From Acinetobacter brisouioides (GTDB lineage: Bacteria > Pseudomonadota > Gammaproteobacteria > Pseudomonadales > Moraxellaceae): 64,000 nucleotides of DNA. Below, piece after piece: positions 27,911 through 37,068 of the stretch (its first letter is position 1; each line of letters begins with the position of its first letter). The stretch lies in assembly GCF_004331075.1 (NCBI RefSeq), contig NZ_SJNX01000008.1, positions 1 to 64,000 of the forward strand, written 5' to 3'. Position numbers and translations under genes: made by a program. Under the pieces are notes generated by a model. That model saw only the letters and a list, made by a program, of their open reading frames with translations, had not been told where the DNA came from and searched no databases.

Positions 27911-28639
27911 TTACTTCGTAACGTGAGTCCCTTCTTTTTCACCCATCACGATTGAAAGCAATGCGCCAGATTTGTTCATATCAAATACTTGTAAAGGCAC
28001 ATTATGATCACGGCATAAGCAAATCGCAGTAAGATCCATTACACCTAACTTCTCATCCAACACTTGATCAAAAGTCAAACGATCATACTTTACTGCATCG
28101 TCATATTTACTTGGATCTTTATTATAAACGCCATCAACTTTAGTGGCTTTTAGGATGAGGTTTGCTTCAATTTCGATACCACGCAAACATGCGGCTGTAT
28201 CTGTTGTAAAGAATGGATTGCCCGTACCAGCAACAAATACGCAGACTTCACCTTGACTCAAGTGACGAATCGCATCACGGCTTGAATATGGCTCAACTAC
28301 AGTACCAATCGACAATGCAGACATCAGGCGAGTTTTGATATTACGACGCACCAACGCATCACGCATGGCCAAACCATTCATAACGGTTGCAAGCATGCCC
28401 ATTTGGTCGCCTGTAACACGCCCAACCAAACCATCTTTTTGTAGTTGGCTACCGCGATATAAGTTACCACCACCTACTACGATGCCCACTTGTACACCCA
28501 AACCAACCAAATGTGCAATAGAAAGTGACATTTGATCAAGAACTTGGGCATCAATCCCCATCTCACGGTTGCCTGATAATGCTTCACCAGACAACTTTAG
28601 TAAAATACGTGAGTAACGAGGACTATTTGTTTCTGCCAT
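27911..28639 (-). CDS. pyrH: Uridylate kinase PyrH
   Basis: A 242-residue amino-acid-kinase-fold enzyme phosphorylating UMP to UDP in pyrimidine nucleotide supply. It shows LLKLSGEAL (phosphate loop), [28 protein letters not shown] and the [16 protein letters not shown] segment that binds the nucleotide. The hexameric enzyme is essential and regulated by GTP and UTP in proteobacteria. It lies downstream of rimO; rpsB and tsf, which often precede pyrH, are not here. Confidence 0.96.
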   Translation of the reverse strand: MAETNSPRYSRILLKLSGEALSGNREMGIDAQVLDQMSLSIAHLVGLGVQVGIVVGGGNLYRGSQLQKDGLVGRVTGDQMGMLATVMNGLAMRDALVRRNIKTRLMSALSIGTVVEPYSSRDAIRHLSQGEVCVFVAGTGNPFFTTDTAACLRGIEIEANLILKATKVDGVYNKDPSKYDDAVKYDRLTFDQVLDEKLGVMDLTAICLCRDHNVPLQVFDMNKSGALLSIVMGEKEGTHVTK

Positions 28640-28697
28640 GACGGTGCTCCGAAAAAGTTTTCATTCGAATAAAGTTAAATTTGTAAATGTGAGCCGA

Positions 28698-30041
28698 TTA
28701 ATTTGCTTTAATTTTAATCAATTTAGCAAACAGATCATATTCATCTGCATCGGTAATTTCGACTTCTAGCAAATCACCCTCTTTAATTTGTGATTTATCA
28801 ATGTCTTCAACAAAAACATTGCCATCAATTTCTGGGGCATCTGCATAAGAACGCGCAACCGCAACTGGATATTCATCCTCCAGACCATCAACCAATACCG
28901 TCATAGTTTGACCAATGCGTTGTTGCAATTTTGCTACTGAAATCTCTTGCTGTACCTGCATAAAGCGTTCATAACGCTCTTGTTTAATCTCTTCAGGTAC
29001 ATGATCTGGTAAGTCGTTAGCTGTTGCGCCTTCTACTGGTGAATAAGTGAAGCATCCAACACGGTCAAGCTGTGCTTCTTTGAGCCAGTCAAGCAGTATT
29101 TGGAAATCTTCTTCAGTTTCACCAGGGAAACCAACCACAAACGTCGAACGAATAACTAATTCAGGGCATTTTTCACGCCAAACTTGTAAACGCTCTAGCG
29201 TGTTTTCGCTATGTGCAGGGCGTTTCATGAGTTTTAAAATGCGTGGACTAGCATGTTGGAATGGAATATCCAGATAAGGTAAAATTTTACCTTGTGCCAT
29301 CAGGTCAATGACTGCATCAACATGTGGATATGGGTAAACATAGTGTAAACGTACCCAGATACCTAACTGACCAAGTGCTTCACACATGTCATAAAATTTG
29401 GTTTTGACTGGCTGTCCATTCCAGAAGTCCAGCTTGTATTTGGTGTCGACACCATAGGCTGACGTATCTTGAGAAATCACCAAGACTTCTTTTACACCTG
29501 CACGTTTTAGTGCCGCAGCTTCTTCAAGAACTGAACCTACAGGACGTGAAACCAAGTCGCCACGCATACTTGGAATAATACAGAAGGTACAACGATGGTT
29601 ACAGCCTTCCGATATTTTTAAATAAGCATAGTGTTTTGGCGTAAGACGCACACCTTGCTCAGGAACTAAATCAATAAATGGGTTATGTTTTGGTGGAGCA
29701 GGTACATACTCATGTACAGCTTCCATCACATCTTGATATGCTGCTGCGCCCGTCACTTTCAATACATTTGGATGCATTTGACGAATTTTATCTTCATCTT
29801 TCCCCAAGCAGCCTGTCACAATTACACGACCATTTTCATTCATGGCTTCGCCAATTGCATCTAACGACTCTTGTACCGCAGACTCGATAAAACCGCAGGT
29901 ATTTACCACAACTAGGTCAGCACCATCATAATCTGATGCAACCTGATAACCTTCAGTACGCAACTGGGTTAATATACGCTCAGAATCGACCAATGCCTTA
30001 GGACAACCTAAAGAAACAAAACCGACTTTGGGGGATTTCAT
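28698..30041 (-). CDS. rimO: Ribosomal protein S12 methylthiotransferase RimO
   Basis: A 447-residue radical-SAM methylthiotransferase that modifies an aspartate of ribosomal protein S12. The N-terminal UPF0004 domain carries the second iron-sulfur cluster ligands Cys13, Cys49 and Cys78. The radical SAM cluster is Cys147, Cys151 and Cys154 in GCNHRCTFC, and the C-terminal TRAM domain starts near 375. It is the first minus-strand gene of the run and is divergent from ntrB. Confidence 0.95.
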   Translation of the reverse strand: MKSPKVGFVSLGCPKALVDSERILTQLRTEGYQVASDYDGADLVVVNTCGFIESAVQESLDAIGEAMNENGRVIVTGCLGKDEDKIRQMHPNVLKVTGAAAYQDVMEAVHEYVPAPPKHNPFIDLVPEQGVRLTPKHYAYLKISEGCNHRCTFCIIPSMRGDLVSRPVGSVLEEAAALKRAGVKEVLVISQDTSAYGVDTKYKLDFWNGQPVKTKFYDMCEALGQLGIWVRLHYVYPYPHVDAVIDLMAQGKILPYLDIPFQHASPRILKLMKRPAHSENTLERLQVWREKCPELVIRSTFVVGFPGETEEDFQILLDWLKEAQLDRVGCFTYSPVEGATANDLPDHVPEEIKQERYERFMQVQQEISVAKLQQRIGQTMTVLVDGLEDEYPVAVARSYADAPEIDGNVFVEDIDKSQIKEGDLLEVEITDADEYDLFAKLIKIKAN

Positions 30042-30356
30042 GCAAACAACACTCCACTAGAATGCGCGTATTGTATGACTTTTCCCTGCGTAAGCATAGG
30101 CATAAACGGTAATGTTTCAACCATGCACCAAAATATTGCTCATGTTTTAACAAAACAAATAAGCAGCACCAAGATAGTGCTAAAAACTCCTCATTTTGAT
30201 ACTGTTTTAGAGATGAATGCCCAAAAGCCACTTTAAAAGCATGTCAAAGGCTCATTTTTGCCTAAAAACAAGTCATTTTATAAAGTTGGCTTACATTTTG
30301 CTTTAATTGGGCTAGTTTTAATTTTAGAAAATGTTCCATAACAGGGAGCAAATACA
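30042..30356. other. Divergent promoter region rimO / ntrB
   Basis: Holds the rimO promoter on the minus strand and the ntrB promoter on the plus strand. A sigma-54-like element is at 30286-30302. No other gene is credible. Confidence 0.5.
30286..30302 (+). promoter_or_regulatory. Predicted sigma-54 (RpoN) promoter of ntrBC
   Basis: TTGGC-N7-TTGCT keeps the exact GG-N10-GC spacing of the -24/-12 RpoN consensus (GG at 30288-30289, GC at 30300-30301). It lies about 55 bp before the leader ORF and 100 bp before ntrB, and nitrogen-regulatory operons commonly use RpoN. Confidence 0.55.
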
Positions 30357-30404
30357 ATGACAACGATGCCATTGCGCTATTTTACTTCAGGAAGATTACG
30401 CTAA
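30357..30404 (+). CDS. Candidate 15-residue leader ORF coupled to ntrB
   Basis: An ATG at 30357, behind a strong AGGGAG ribosome site, opens MTTMPLRYFTSGRLR and stops at a TAA overlapping the ntrB ATG by 1 nt (TAATG). The strong site and stop-start overlap suggest translational coupling. It could equally be an unused chance frame. No function is known. Confidence 0.4.
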   Translation: MTTMPLRYFTSGRLR

Positions 30405-31513
30405 TGGACCCTACTCCAACGATTGATTATCGTCTGCTCGTCGACAATTTGACCACAGCCATCTTACTGGTCGATAAAAATTTAAATATTTTTTACCTTA
30501 ACTCGTCTTGTGAAGCACTTTTTGACATGAGTTTGTTACGTGCTTCAGGTATACCTGTAGTTCAGCTTCTACAAGCACCAAATGATACTTTTGATACACG
30601 TGAAGCATTATTCAACACATTAAATACTGGACAGGCTTATACACGTCGCGAAGCCATTATTAATGTGAATTTTAAAGACATTCATGTGGATTATTCAGTT
30701 TCACAGCTCAATGCTGGACGTCCCTATCACCCTCTGTTACTGATTGAACTCAACCCAATTGACCGGATGCTGAAAATTTCCAAGGAAGAAAACCTGATTC
30801 AGCAACACCAAGTCACACGACAACTGATTCGTGGCGTCGCACATGAAATCAAGAATCCATTAGGCGGTATTCGGGGAGCAACACAGCTTTTGGCACGTAG
30901 CCTAAACGATCCAAAATACAATGAGTTCACCGACATTATTATCAGTGAGGTGGATCGCTTACGTACACTGGCAGACACCATGCTCGGTTCACGTCAACTG
31001 CCTAGCTATGTTGATGTTAATGTGCATGAGCCTTTAGAACGTGTCCGATCTCTGATTACCAATCAGACCAAAAAGAAAATTAAAATCACACGTGATTATG
31101 ATTTATCCCTCCCTGATGTCAAAGCTGATCGTGACCAGCTGATTCAGGTCATGCTCAATATTAGTGTCAATGCGGTGCAGGCTATGCTAGAGCACAAGGA
31201 TTTTTTCCAAGAGCATAAGCCTGAGCTGATCTTACGCACCCGTATTCAGCGTCTTGTCACCATTAATGGTGTTTTACATCGCTCTGCGGTACGCGTTGAT
31301 ATTGAAGACAATGGACCAGGTATTCCTGAAGAAATTTTAGAATCTGTCTTTTATCCACTGGTCACAGGTCGTGCCAATGGCACAGGGCTTGGACTCAGTA
31401 TTGCACAAAATATTATGCACCAGCACAACGGCATGATTGTTTGCCACTCTGTGCCGAGTAAAACCATTTTTAGCTTATATTTACCTTGGGAGTCGCACCA
31501 TGTCGCGAAATAA
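30404..31513 (+). CDS. glnL: Nitrogen-regulation sensor kinase NtrB (GlnL)
   Basis: A 369-residue soluble sensor kinase/phosphatase that controls NtrC according to PII signalling of nitrogen status. The PAS domain covers residues 5-115. The HisKA box gives phospho-acceptor His147 in GVAHEIKNPLGG, and the ATPase domain shows NAVQAM, DIEDNGPGIP and GRANGTGLGLSIA. There are no membrane segments, as expected. Its 3' end overlaps ntrC by 14 nt. A GGAAG site within the leader ORF serves its start. Confidence 0.94.
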   Translation: MDPTPTIDYRLLVDNLTTAILLVDKNLNIFYLNSSCEALFDMSLLRASGIPVVQLLQAPNDTFDTREALFNTLNTGQAYTRREAIINVNFKDIHVDYSVSQLNAGRPYHPLLLIELNPIDRMLKISKEENLIQQHQVTRQLIRGVAHEIKNPLGGIRGATQLLARSLNDPKYNEFTDIIISEVDRLRTLADTMLGSRQLPSYVDVNVHEPLERVRSLITNQTKKKIKITRDYDLSLPDVKADRDQLIQVMLNISVNAVQAMLEHKDFFQEHKPELILRTRIQRLVTINGVLHRSAVRVDIEDNGPGIPEEILESVFYPLVTGRANGTGLGLSIAQNIMHQHNGMIVCHSVPSKTIFSLYLPWESHHVAK

Positions 31514-32993
31514 AATTTGGGTCATTGATGATGATCGCGCCATGCGCTGGGTGTTGGAAAAAACCTTCAAAGAAGAAGGCTTTGATGTCACCAGTTTTGA
31601 GGAAGCTCAAAGCGCATTAGACCAGCTACCACATGAAGCGCCCGATGTCATTTTAACTGATATCCGTATGCCAGGAATCGATGGTTTAACCTTTTTAGGT
31701 AAGGTAAAAAGCAGCCACCCTGAACTCCCTGTCATTATTATGACGGCACATTCAGATTTGGAATCTGCAGTTTCAAGTTATCAAACTGGTGCATTTGAGT
31801 ACCTACCCAAACCGTTCGATATCGATGAAGCATTGGCGTTGGTAAATCGCGCGATTTTGCACATTACGAAGCTACAACAACAAGAATCAGCCAATAAAAC
31901 CAGCTCGCCAATTCATTCGACTGAAATCATTGGTGAATCGCCTGCCATGCAGGAAGTCTTCCGCGCAATTGGTCGCCTATCTCAATCGCATATTACGGTT
32001 CTCATTAATGGTGAATCGGGTACAGGTAAAGAACTGGTTGCACACGCCCTGCATCGCCATTCGCCACGTAAGAGCAAACCTTTTATTGCCTTAAACATGG
32101 CCGCGATTCCCAAAGATTTGATTGAAACCGAATTGTTTGGACATGAAAAAGGTGCGTTCACAGGTGCGAATACACAACGTCAAGGTCGTTTTGAACAAGC
32201 CAATGGCGGTACATTGTTCCTTGATGAAATTGGCGATATGCCGTTTGAAACCCAAACCCGTTTATTACGCGTACTGGCAGATGGCGAGTTTTATCGGGTT
32301 GGTGGTCATATTCCAGTGAAAGTCGATGTGCGTATTGTTGCCGCAACACATCAGGACTTGGAAAAACTGGTCAATGAGGGACGTTTCCGTGAAGACTTGT
32401 ATCATCGTCTGAACGTGATTCGTATTCATATTCCAAAACTGGCACATCGTAGCGAAGACATTCCGATGCTGGCGCAGCATTTCTTGGCTCAGGCAGGCAA
32501 AGAGCTTGGCGTTAGCCCAAAAATCTTACGCCCAGAAACCATAAGTTATATGCAGCAACTGCCTTGGCCTGGTAATGTGCGTCAACTGGAAAATACCTGC
32601 CGCTGGCTCACTGTTATGATTACAGGTCGAGAAGTTTATCCAGAAGACCTGCCAAATGAGCTAAAACAAATTCCAATTCAAAAATCTGGCGATCCTGTTA
32701 ATACCAACACCAGCAATGAACGCATAAGCGTACAACACTGGGATGAATTGCTTGCTCAATGGGCAATACAAAAATTGCGTAATGGCGAGATGAAAATTTT
32801 GGATATTGCCACCCCAATGTTTGAACGCACTTTAATCAATGCAGCGTTACAGCAGACTCGTGGACGTAAACGCCATGCTGCCGAATTGCTAGGTTGGGGA
32901 CGCAATACACTGACACGTAAGCTCAAAGAGTTGGGGCTAGATTCTGTCGATGACGATGAAGAAGAAGATCAAAAGCTCTCAACTTTAGAATAA
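31500..32993 (+). CDS. glnG: Nitrogen-regulation response regulator NtrC (GlnG)
   Basis: A 497-residue sigma-54-dependent activator. The receiver domain has the phospho-site Asp54 in ILTDIRMPG. The central AAA+ domain has GESGTGKE (Walker A), the sigma-54-contacting GAFTGA loop and the arginine-finger region. The C-terminal Fis-type helix-turn-helix (RGRKRHAAELLGWGRNTLTRKLKELG) binds DNA. The frame is open from 31437, but the ATG at 31500 with its GGGAG site gives the family start. The predicted RpoN promoter upstream of the operon suggests autoregulation. Confidence 0.95.
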   Translation: MSRNKIWVIDDDRAMRWVLEKTFKEEGFDVTSFEEAQSALDQLPHEAPDVILTDIRMPGIDGLTFLGKVKSSHPELPVIIMTAHSDLESAVSSYQTGAFEYLPKPFDIDEALALVNRAILHITKLQQQESANKTSSPIHSTEIIGESPAMQEVFRAIGRLSQSHITVLINGESGTGKELVAHALHRHSPRKSKPFIALNMAAIPKDLIETELFGHEKGAFTGANTQRQGRFEQANGGTLFLDEIGDMPFETQTRLLRVLADGEFYRVGGHIPVKVDVRIVAATHQDLEKLVNEGRFREDLYHRLNVIRIHIPKLAHRSEDIPMLAQHFLAQAGKELGVSPKILRPETISYMQQLPWPGNVRQLENTCRWLTVMITGREVYPEDLPNELKQIPIQKSGDPVNTNTSNERISVQHWDELLAQWAIQKLRNGEMKILDIATPMFERTLINAALQQTRGRKRHAAELLGWGRNTLTRKLKELGLDSVDDDEEEDQKLSTLE

Positions 32994-33011
32994 CGCATTA
33001 AGTTGAAATCA

Positions 33012-33038
33012 CAAGGTCATGCTCAGCATGGCCTTTTG
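33012..33038 (+). terminator. Terminator after ntrC
   Basis: AAGGTCATGC pairs with GCATGGCCTT (one G-T pair) around a TCA loop and is followed by TT and an AT-rich tail. Confidence 0.7.
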
Positions 33039-33380
33039 ATATTTTATATGCAAACTGAAGGCTTCCATCTCAAAAATAAAACATCATCAAGTAACGGAAT
33101 CAACCATTGCGTATTCATCTGTATAGAAGCATTTTCTTCAAAGCTCCATTGATACAAGGACTGACTTCCTTCGCGAAAAACCAAATCGTTTAGAGCAAAA
33201 TATTCATTTATCTTGACAATCAATTGCAAACTACATAAAGAACAAGCATTCCGAGAGTATCCGCAAATTGTATATGAGCAAATAATCGTAAAGTGAACAA
33301 TACACCCACAGGCTATTGCGCCATTTTAGTCCAGATTTGCTATACTCAACGATTAACCGTGATATCTTGATTTATTTCCT
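33039..33380. other. Intergenic region before the TetR gene
   Basis: Contains a 61-codon minus-strand frame (33044-33229, TTG start) of protein-like composition but with no recognised family and no ribosome site. The TetR promoter, with a TATACT -10-like hexamer near 33343, lies at the right edge. Confidence 0.4.
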
Positions 33381-34025
33381 ATGTCAGATCAACTTTACTG
33401 CTATTGCAACGTGCCACCCCAAACCAAACGTGGGTTTGAGCGACATCTTGCCTTTGTAATATCTGCTACGGAACTTTTTTTAGAAAAAGGATATGACGCT
33501 GTTTCCCTTGATGACATTGTGAATCATGCAGGGGGATCAAAAGCCTCCTTATATAAATATTTTGGTAATAAAGATGGCTTATTTAAAGCGATCTGTGAAC
33601 ATCGCCGTGATATTTTCTTCAAAGAACTATTCTTAAAAATCGCCCCACAAACTAGCAATTTAAAGAGCTTATTGGTCAGTATTTTAAATAATTTTTATCA
33701 ACACATTTTAAAACCAGAAAATCGTAAATTTGTTCGATTACTATTTGAACAAACCAAGCAAAACCCCGAGCTTGCAATCTATTTATATGAAGAATGTCCT
33801 GGGAAAATTCTACACAATGTCAGTCAACGACTCAGCCAGGCACATGAACAGGGTCAAATCGTCTGTGCTAACCCTTTGCACTCCGCCAAAATGTATTTAG
33901 GAATTTTATGGCATTTTGAATGGCAGGTCTTAATGGGTGTTGAACCTAACGAAAGCCTTGAAGAAATCAATCATTATATTGAATATAGTGTCGAACACTT
34001 TTTAAAAGCTCTGCAATATAGATAA
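33381..34025 (+). CDS. TetR-family transcriptional regulator
   Basis: A 214-residue repressor-type protein. After an unusual N-terminal YCYCNVPPQ segment, the helix-turn-helix covers about residues 22-68 (AFVISATELFLEKGYDAVSLDDIVNHAGGSKASLYKYFGNKDGLF). The C-terminal all-helical domain resembles the TetR_C AefR/YbiH type. No efflux pump or enzyme is divergently linked; argF lies 106 bp downstream, with a GTAATCGATTAC palindrome between them. The ligand and targets are unknown. Confidence 0.88.
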   Translation: MSDQLYCYCNVPPQTKRGFERHLAFVISATELFLEKGYDAVSLDDIVNHAGGSKASLYKYFGNKDGLFKAICEHRRDIFFKELFLKIAPQTSNLKSLLVSILNNFYQHILKPENRKFVRLLFEQTKQNPELAIYLYEECPGKILHNVSQRLSQAHEQGQIVCANPLHSAKMYLGILWHFEWQVLMGVEPNESLEEINHYIEYSVEHFLKALQYR

Positions 34026-34056
34026 GTCTTTGGAAAAATAGACAGCTTATAGTATA

Positions 34057-34068
34057 GTAATCGATTAC
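34057..34068. promoter_or_regulatory. 12-bp palindrome in the tetR-argF gap
   Basis: GTAATCGATTAC is a perfect 12-bp palindrome, 64 bp before the argF start and overlapping its likely core promoter (TATAGTAT just before). It could be a repressor site. Confidence 0.4.
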
Positions 34069-34088
34069 TTTTTCTTTAACGAACAACT

Positions 34089-34118
34089 AATTGTTGATGC
34101 CATCGCGATTCAACAATT
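34089..34118 (+). promoter_or_regulatory. Hairpin in the argF leader
   Basis: AATTGTTGA (34089-34097) pairs perfectly with TCAACAATT (34110-34118) over 9 bp with a 12-nt loop. It ends 14 nt before the argF ATG, just ahead of the GGAG ribosome site, so it may affect translation. Confidence 0.45.
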
Positions 34119-34131
34119 ATGTGGAGTAACC

Positions 34132-35052
34132 ATGGCTCTACGGCATTTCCTCACTTTACGTGATCTTTCGACGGCAGAACTTAACCGCATTATTGCACGC
34201 GCACAAGAGCTTAAGTGTCTACAACACGAAAACACGGTTTACCAACCTTTTGTTGGTAAAGTCCTCGGCATGATCTTTGAAAAATCAAGCACACGTACCC
34301 GCGTTTCTTTTGAAGCAGGTATGAGCCAATTTGGTGGTAGTGCCATCTTTTTATCATCACGTGACACTCAATTGGGTCGTGGTGAACCGATAGAAGATTC
34401 AGCACGTGTCATTTCAAGCATGCTTGATATTGTGATGATTCGTACTTTTGGACATGACATCGTAGAACGTTTTGCTTCTTACTCAAAAGTCCCTGTGATT
34501 AACGCATTGACCGATGACCACCACCCTTGCCAATTACTCGCAGACGTTCAAACTTATGTTGAACATCGCGGTAGCATTGAAGGTAAAACTGTGGCATGGA
34601 TTGGCGATGGTAACAATATGTGTAATTCATATATTGAAGCTGCGCACATGTGGGGCTTTAAGCTCAAAATTGCGGCACCAAAAGGCTACGAGCCAAAACC
34701 TGAGTTCTTGTCTGAGTTTGCCCACTGCGCTGAATTGGTTGGCTCAGCAGAAGATGCTGCCGTAAATGCCGACCTCATCGTCACTGACGTTTGGGCATCT
34801 ATGGGTCAGGAAGAAGAACAGAAAATTCGTGAAAAAGCGTTTGCAGATTATCAAGTCAATGAACACTTGATGAGTCTTGCCCACCCTGATTGCTTGTTTA
34901 TGCATTGCTTACCTGCTCACCGTGGTGAAGAAATTTCTGAAAACATGCTTGACCACAAAAATGCTGTGGTTTGGGATGAAGCAGAAAACCGCTTGCATGC
35001 ACAAAAAGCACTCATGGAATTTTTATTGCTAGAAAATTTGAAAAAAGACTGA
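34132..35052 (+). CDS. argF: Ornithine carbamoyltransferase
   Basis: A 306-residue cytoplasmic enzyme joining ornithine and carbamoyl phosphate to citrulline in arginine synthesis. The carbamoyl-phosphate loop STRTR is at 53-57, with [11 protein letters not shown] in the middle and the ornithine-side [10 protein letters not shown] near 265-275. The GTGGAGTAACC ribosome site is good. It is a single-gene unit with a strong terminator, and a palindrome and hairpin in its leader suggest regulation. Confidence 0.95.
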   Translation: MALRHFLTLRDLSTAELNRIIARAQELKCLQHENTVYQPFVGKVLGMIFEKSSTRTRVSFEAGMSQFGGSAIFLSSRDTQLGRGEPIEDSARVISSMLDIVMIRTFGHDIVERFASYSKVPVINALTDDHHPCQLLADVQTYVEHRGSIEGKTVAWIGDGNNMCNSYIEAAHMWGFKLKIAAPKGYEPKPEFLSEFAHCAELVGSAEDAAVNADLIVTDVWASMGQEEEQKIREKAFADYQVNEHLMSLAHPDCLFMHCLPAHRGEEISENMLDHKNAVVWDEAENRLHAQKALMEFLLLENLKKD

Positions 35053-35085
35053 TAAAAAAGCCTTTCTTCAAGTTACAGTAATCAG

Positions 35086-35119
35086 TTAAGGAGATTATCA
35101 ACGATCTCCTTAATTTTTT
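35086..35119 (+). terminator. Terminator after argF
   Basis: TTAAGGAGAT (35086-35095) pairs with ATCTCCTTAA (35104-35113), then six T. A very similar hairpin occurs at 50740-50767. Confidence 0.9.
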
Positions 35120-35551
35120 GGATAAACTTAACTCAAAATTATAAATATCAACATATTCTTGTGATCAAATTGTTTTACCTCATGAGAAGCGAAGCTCCGC
35201 AAAGAAAATATCTAGTTAATATTCCTCATCGCAAAATTCGGCAAATTTCTTCATTTACATCATGAGTTACAAAAACAGTTTTTTAGAAAGCCTTTTGCCT
35301 CGAACAGTTGCGGATAGAATTTCTACGCAACCAGATAAGCTCATCAATTTATTCAGTGTTCGGCATTATTAATCGCTTCAAGGCTTATTTATATGTTTGT
35401 GTAAATAAAATAAATAATTTAAACAAGCATCATAATATTGCCATGAAATCGTATAGAAACTTTGAGCTTTTGTTGTGTTTTGCTAAAAATCCTTGTTTAG
35501 CACTTTCAAGCCGATATCCTATGCGAGTCTTTTGTGAAATGAATAGACGGT
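35120..35551. other. Intergenic region, no supported gene
   Basis: AT-rich DNA between argF and a short HTH-like ORF. A 29-bp stretch at 35182-35210 (minus strand) resembles 7273-7301. Plus-strand frames are short and lack ribosome sites. Confidence 0.4.
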
Positions 35552-35776
35552 ATGAAAACAGAAAATTTTGTTCTTATTGGACAAGCTTTATTTGGAGAAT
35601 CTTGGCAAAGTCAGGTTGCCGACTTTTTAAATATTGATACACAAGAGATTCAAGACTGGATTCGCTCTGGTCATATCCCCCATTGGGTCAATGAAGATTT
35701 AATCAAACTGACAGATATGCGACTTGAACAAATACAACATGTTGCTCATTTATTAAATCATAAATCCATTGCTTAA
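35552..35776 (+). CDS. Small HTH-like hypothetical protein
   Basis: A 74-residue protein that I do not recognise by name. The pattern FGESWQSQVADFLNIDTQEIQDWIRSGHIPHWV looks like a compact helix-turn-helix, similar to phage-type or Cro-like regulators, with a DNA-reading helix that would carry Asp-Trp-Ile-Arg. The ribosome site is weak (GACGG), but a strong terminator directly follows the stop, which supports a real gene. Confidence 0.65.
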   Translation: MKTENFVLIGQALFGESWQSQVADFLNIDTQEIQDWIRSGHIPHWVNEDLIKLTDMRLEQIQHVAHLLNHKSIA

Positions 35777-35778
35777 TT

Positions 35779-35816
35779 GATAAAAAAGAGGCTGTTGTAC
35801 AAGCCTCTTTTTTATC
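35779..35816. terminator. Bidirectional terminator
   Basis: GATAAAAAAGAGGCT and AGCCTCTTTTTTATC form a 15-bp perfect stem with an 8-nt loop between convergent genes (the small HTH ORF and the LrgB gene). Confidence 0.95.
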
Positions 35817-35824
35817 AAAAAAAT

Positions 35825-36517
35825 TTAAAGAAACTTAAACCATAAATGTATAGCGACTGGCCCAACTAAAACCATTAAAATTCCCGCAATCACCATCGTT
35901 AGGCTAGCAATTACACCTTCTTCACTATCACGTTGCTGGGCGCGCACTGTACCAAAACCGTGTGCCGCATTACCAAAGGCAGCACCATTGGCAATATTGG
36001 AACGCACTTTGGTCATTGCCAAAATAAAGTCACCACACACCATGCCAAACAGCCCCGTAATCAGGGTAAATAAAGAAGCCAATGCCGCTGACCCATGAAT
36101 ATTTTCTGCAAATATCATTGCAAATGGCGTTGAAATCGAACGTGCCATTAAGCTATTGGTCACTTCAGGGCTAAATTTAAAAATCTGTGCCAACTGATAA
36201 GCGCTTACAATACCAACACCCATCCCGACCACAATAGCCAGTGACAAGACACCCAAATGTTGACGAATCATGTGCCGATAATGATAAATAGGCACAGCAA
36301 AGACCACTGTTACAGGCCCTAACAAGTTGACAATCCACTGAGTATTCTGCCGATAGGTCTGATATGAAATGCCAAAAATCATCATGAGGATAATCGTCAA
36401 CACAGGCACCAAAATTGCAGGTGAAAACCAGAGTTTCGGATATCGCTGATAAACTCGTTTTGTGACCACATATGCTACTAGTGTCCAGATTAAGCATAAA
36501 CCTGCCCAAAGATTCAT
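35825..36517 (-). CDS. CidB/LrgB-family membrane protein
   Basis: A 230-residue inner-membrane protein with about seven hydrophobic segments. The conserved LrgB stretch is visible: NSLMARSISTPFAMIFAENIHG, followed by GAAFGNAAHGFGTVRA. The family partners a CidA/LrgA holin-like protein in controlling murein hydrolase activity, programmed lysis or pyruvate/acetate by-product export. Its start lies 14 bp after the CidA-like gene stop, forming an operon divergent from a LysR gene. Confidence 0.9.
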   Translation of the reverse strand: MNLWAGLCLIWTLVAYVVTKRVYQRYPKLWFSPAILVPVLTIILMMIFGISYQTYRQNTQWIVNLLGPVTVVFAVPIYHYRHMIRQHLGVLSLAIVVGMGVGIVSAYQLAQIFKFSPEVTNSLMARSISTPFAMIFAENIHGSAALASLFTLITGLFGMVCGDFILAMTKVRSNIANGAAFGNAAHGFGTVRAQQRDSEEGVIASLTMVIAGILMVLVGPVAIHLWFKFL

Positions 36518-36531
36518 TATGATGACTCCAG

Positions 36532-36963
36532 TTAATGCATGCGATGTTGTAAACGCTTACGGACGTGCCAGTATTTTTTCAGGCGATAGGTATAGTGAAT
36601 CGTTAAACTGGTGCTCAGCATCACCAGCATCGTTCCGATTCCGATACTCACCACAATTTGCCAGCCCTTGGTCAGAAATAACTGCTTGTATTGCACTACA
36701 GCAACCACAATGGGTACAAAAAACAAAACTAACTCAGCCAGTACTGCATTTGCTCCAAGTGCCACCTGCTCCAGCTTAACCCAACCTGCAAACAGGCAGA
36801 TGAGCAATAAAAACATACCCAAAATACCAGAAGAAATCGGCAAGCTAAATTTTTGGTGGATCAGGTTTCCACACCACCAGAAAATGGCCAACAAACCAAA
36901 CTGTGGCAGCAATTTCAACAGTTGAAAACCCATATTCGGCTTTGTGTTCATAGCAAATTTCAA
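36532..36963 (-). CDS. CidA/LrgA-family holin-like protein
   Basis: A 143-residue protein with four hydrophobic segments and the family motif LPISSGILGMFLLLICL, followed by a short lumenal loop and FFVPIVVAVVQY. It is the first gene of the two-gene operon with the LrgB-family gene. The divergent LysR gene with a palindromic site between them matches the CidR-cidAB arrangement. Confidence 0.88.
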   Translation of the reverse strand: MKFAMNTKPNMGFQLLKLLPQFGLLAIFWWCGNLIHQKFSLPISSGILGMFLLLICLFAGWVKLEQVALGANAVLAELVLFFVPIVVAVVQYKQLFLTKGWQIVVSIGIGTMLVMLSTSLTIHYTYRLKKYWHVRKRLQHRMH

Positions 36964-37035
36964 ACAACACGTTTAATTCAATACAATGATGTTAAGCAAA
37001 AATTGATATACCAAATATGAATTATTTAATTTAAA

Positions 37036-37056
37036 ATTATTCTATTTTGGAATAAT
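37036..37056. promoter_or_regulatory. LysR-type operator between cidA-like and LysR genes
   Basis: ATTATTC-N7-GAATAAT is a perfect 7-bp inverted repeat with a T-N11-A core, ending 12 bp before the LysR start. The position suggests autorepression by the LysR protein and control of the divergent cid-type operon. Confidence 0.6.
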
Positions 37057-37068
37057 AAAAACTCAATT

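Noticed and set aside
33044-33229. 61-codon minus-strand ORF between ntrC and tetR
   Set aside because: Composition is protein-like (Trp, acidic residues), but it needs a TTG start without a ribosome site, and no family is recognised. It could be a gene remnant; not firm enough to call.
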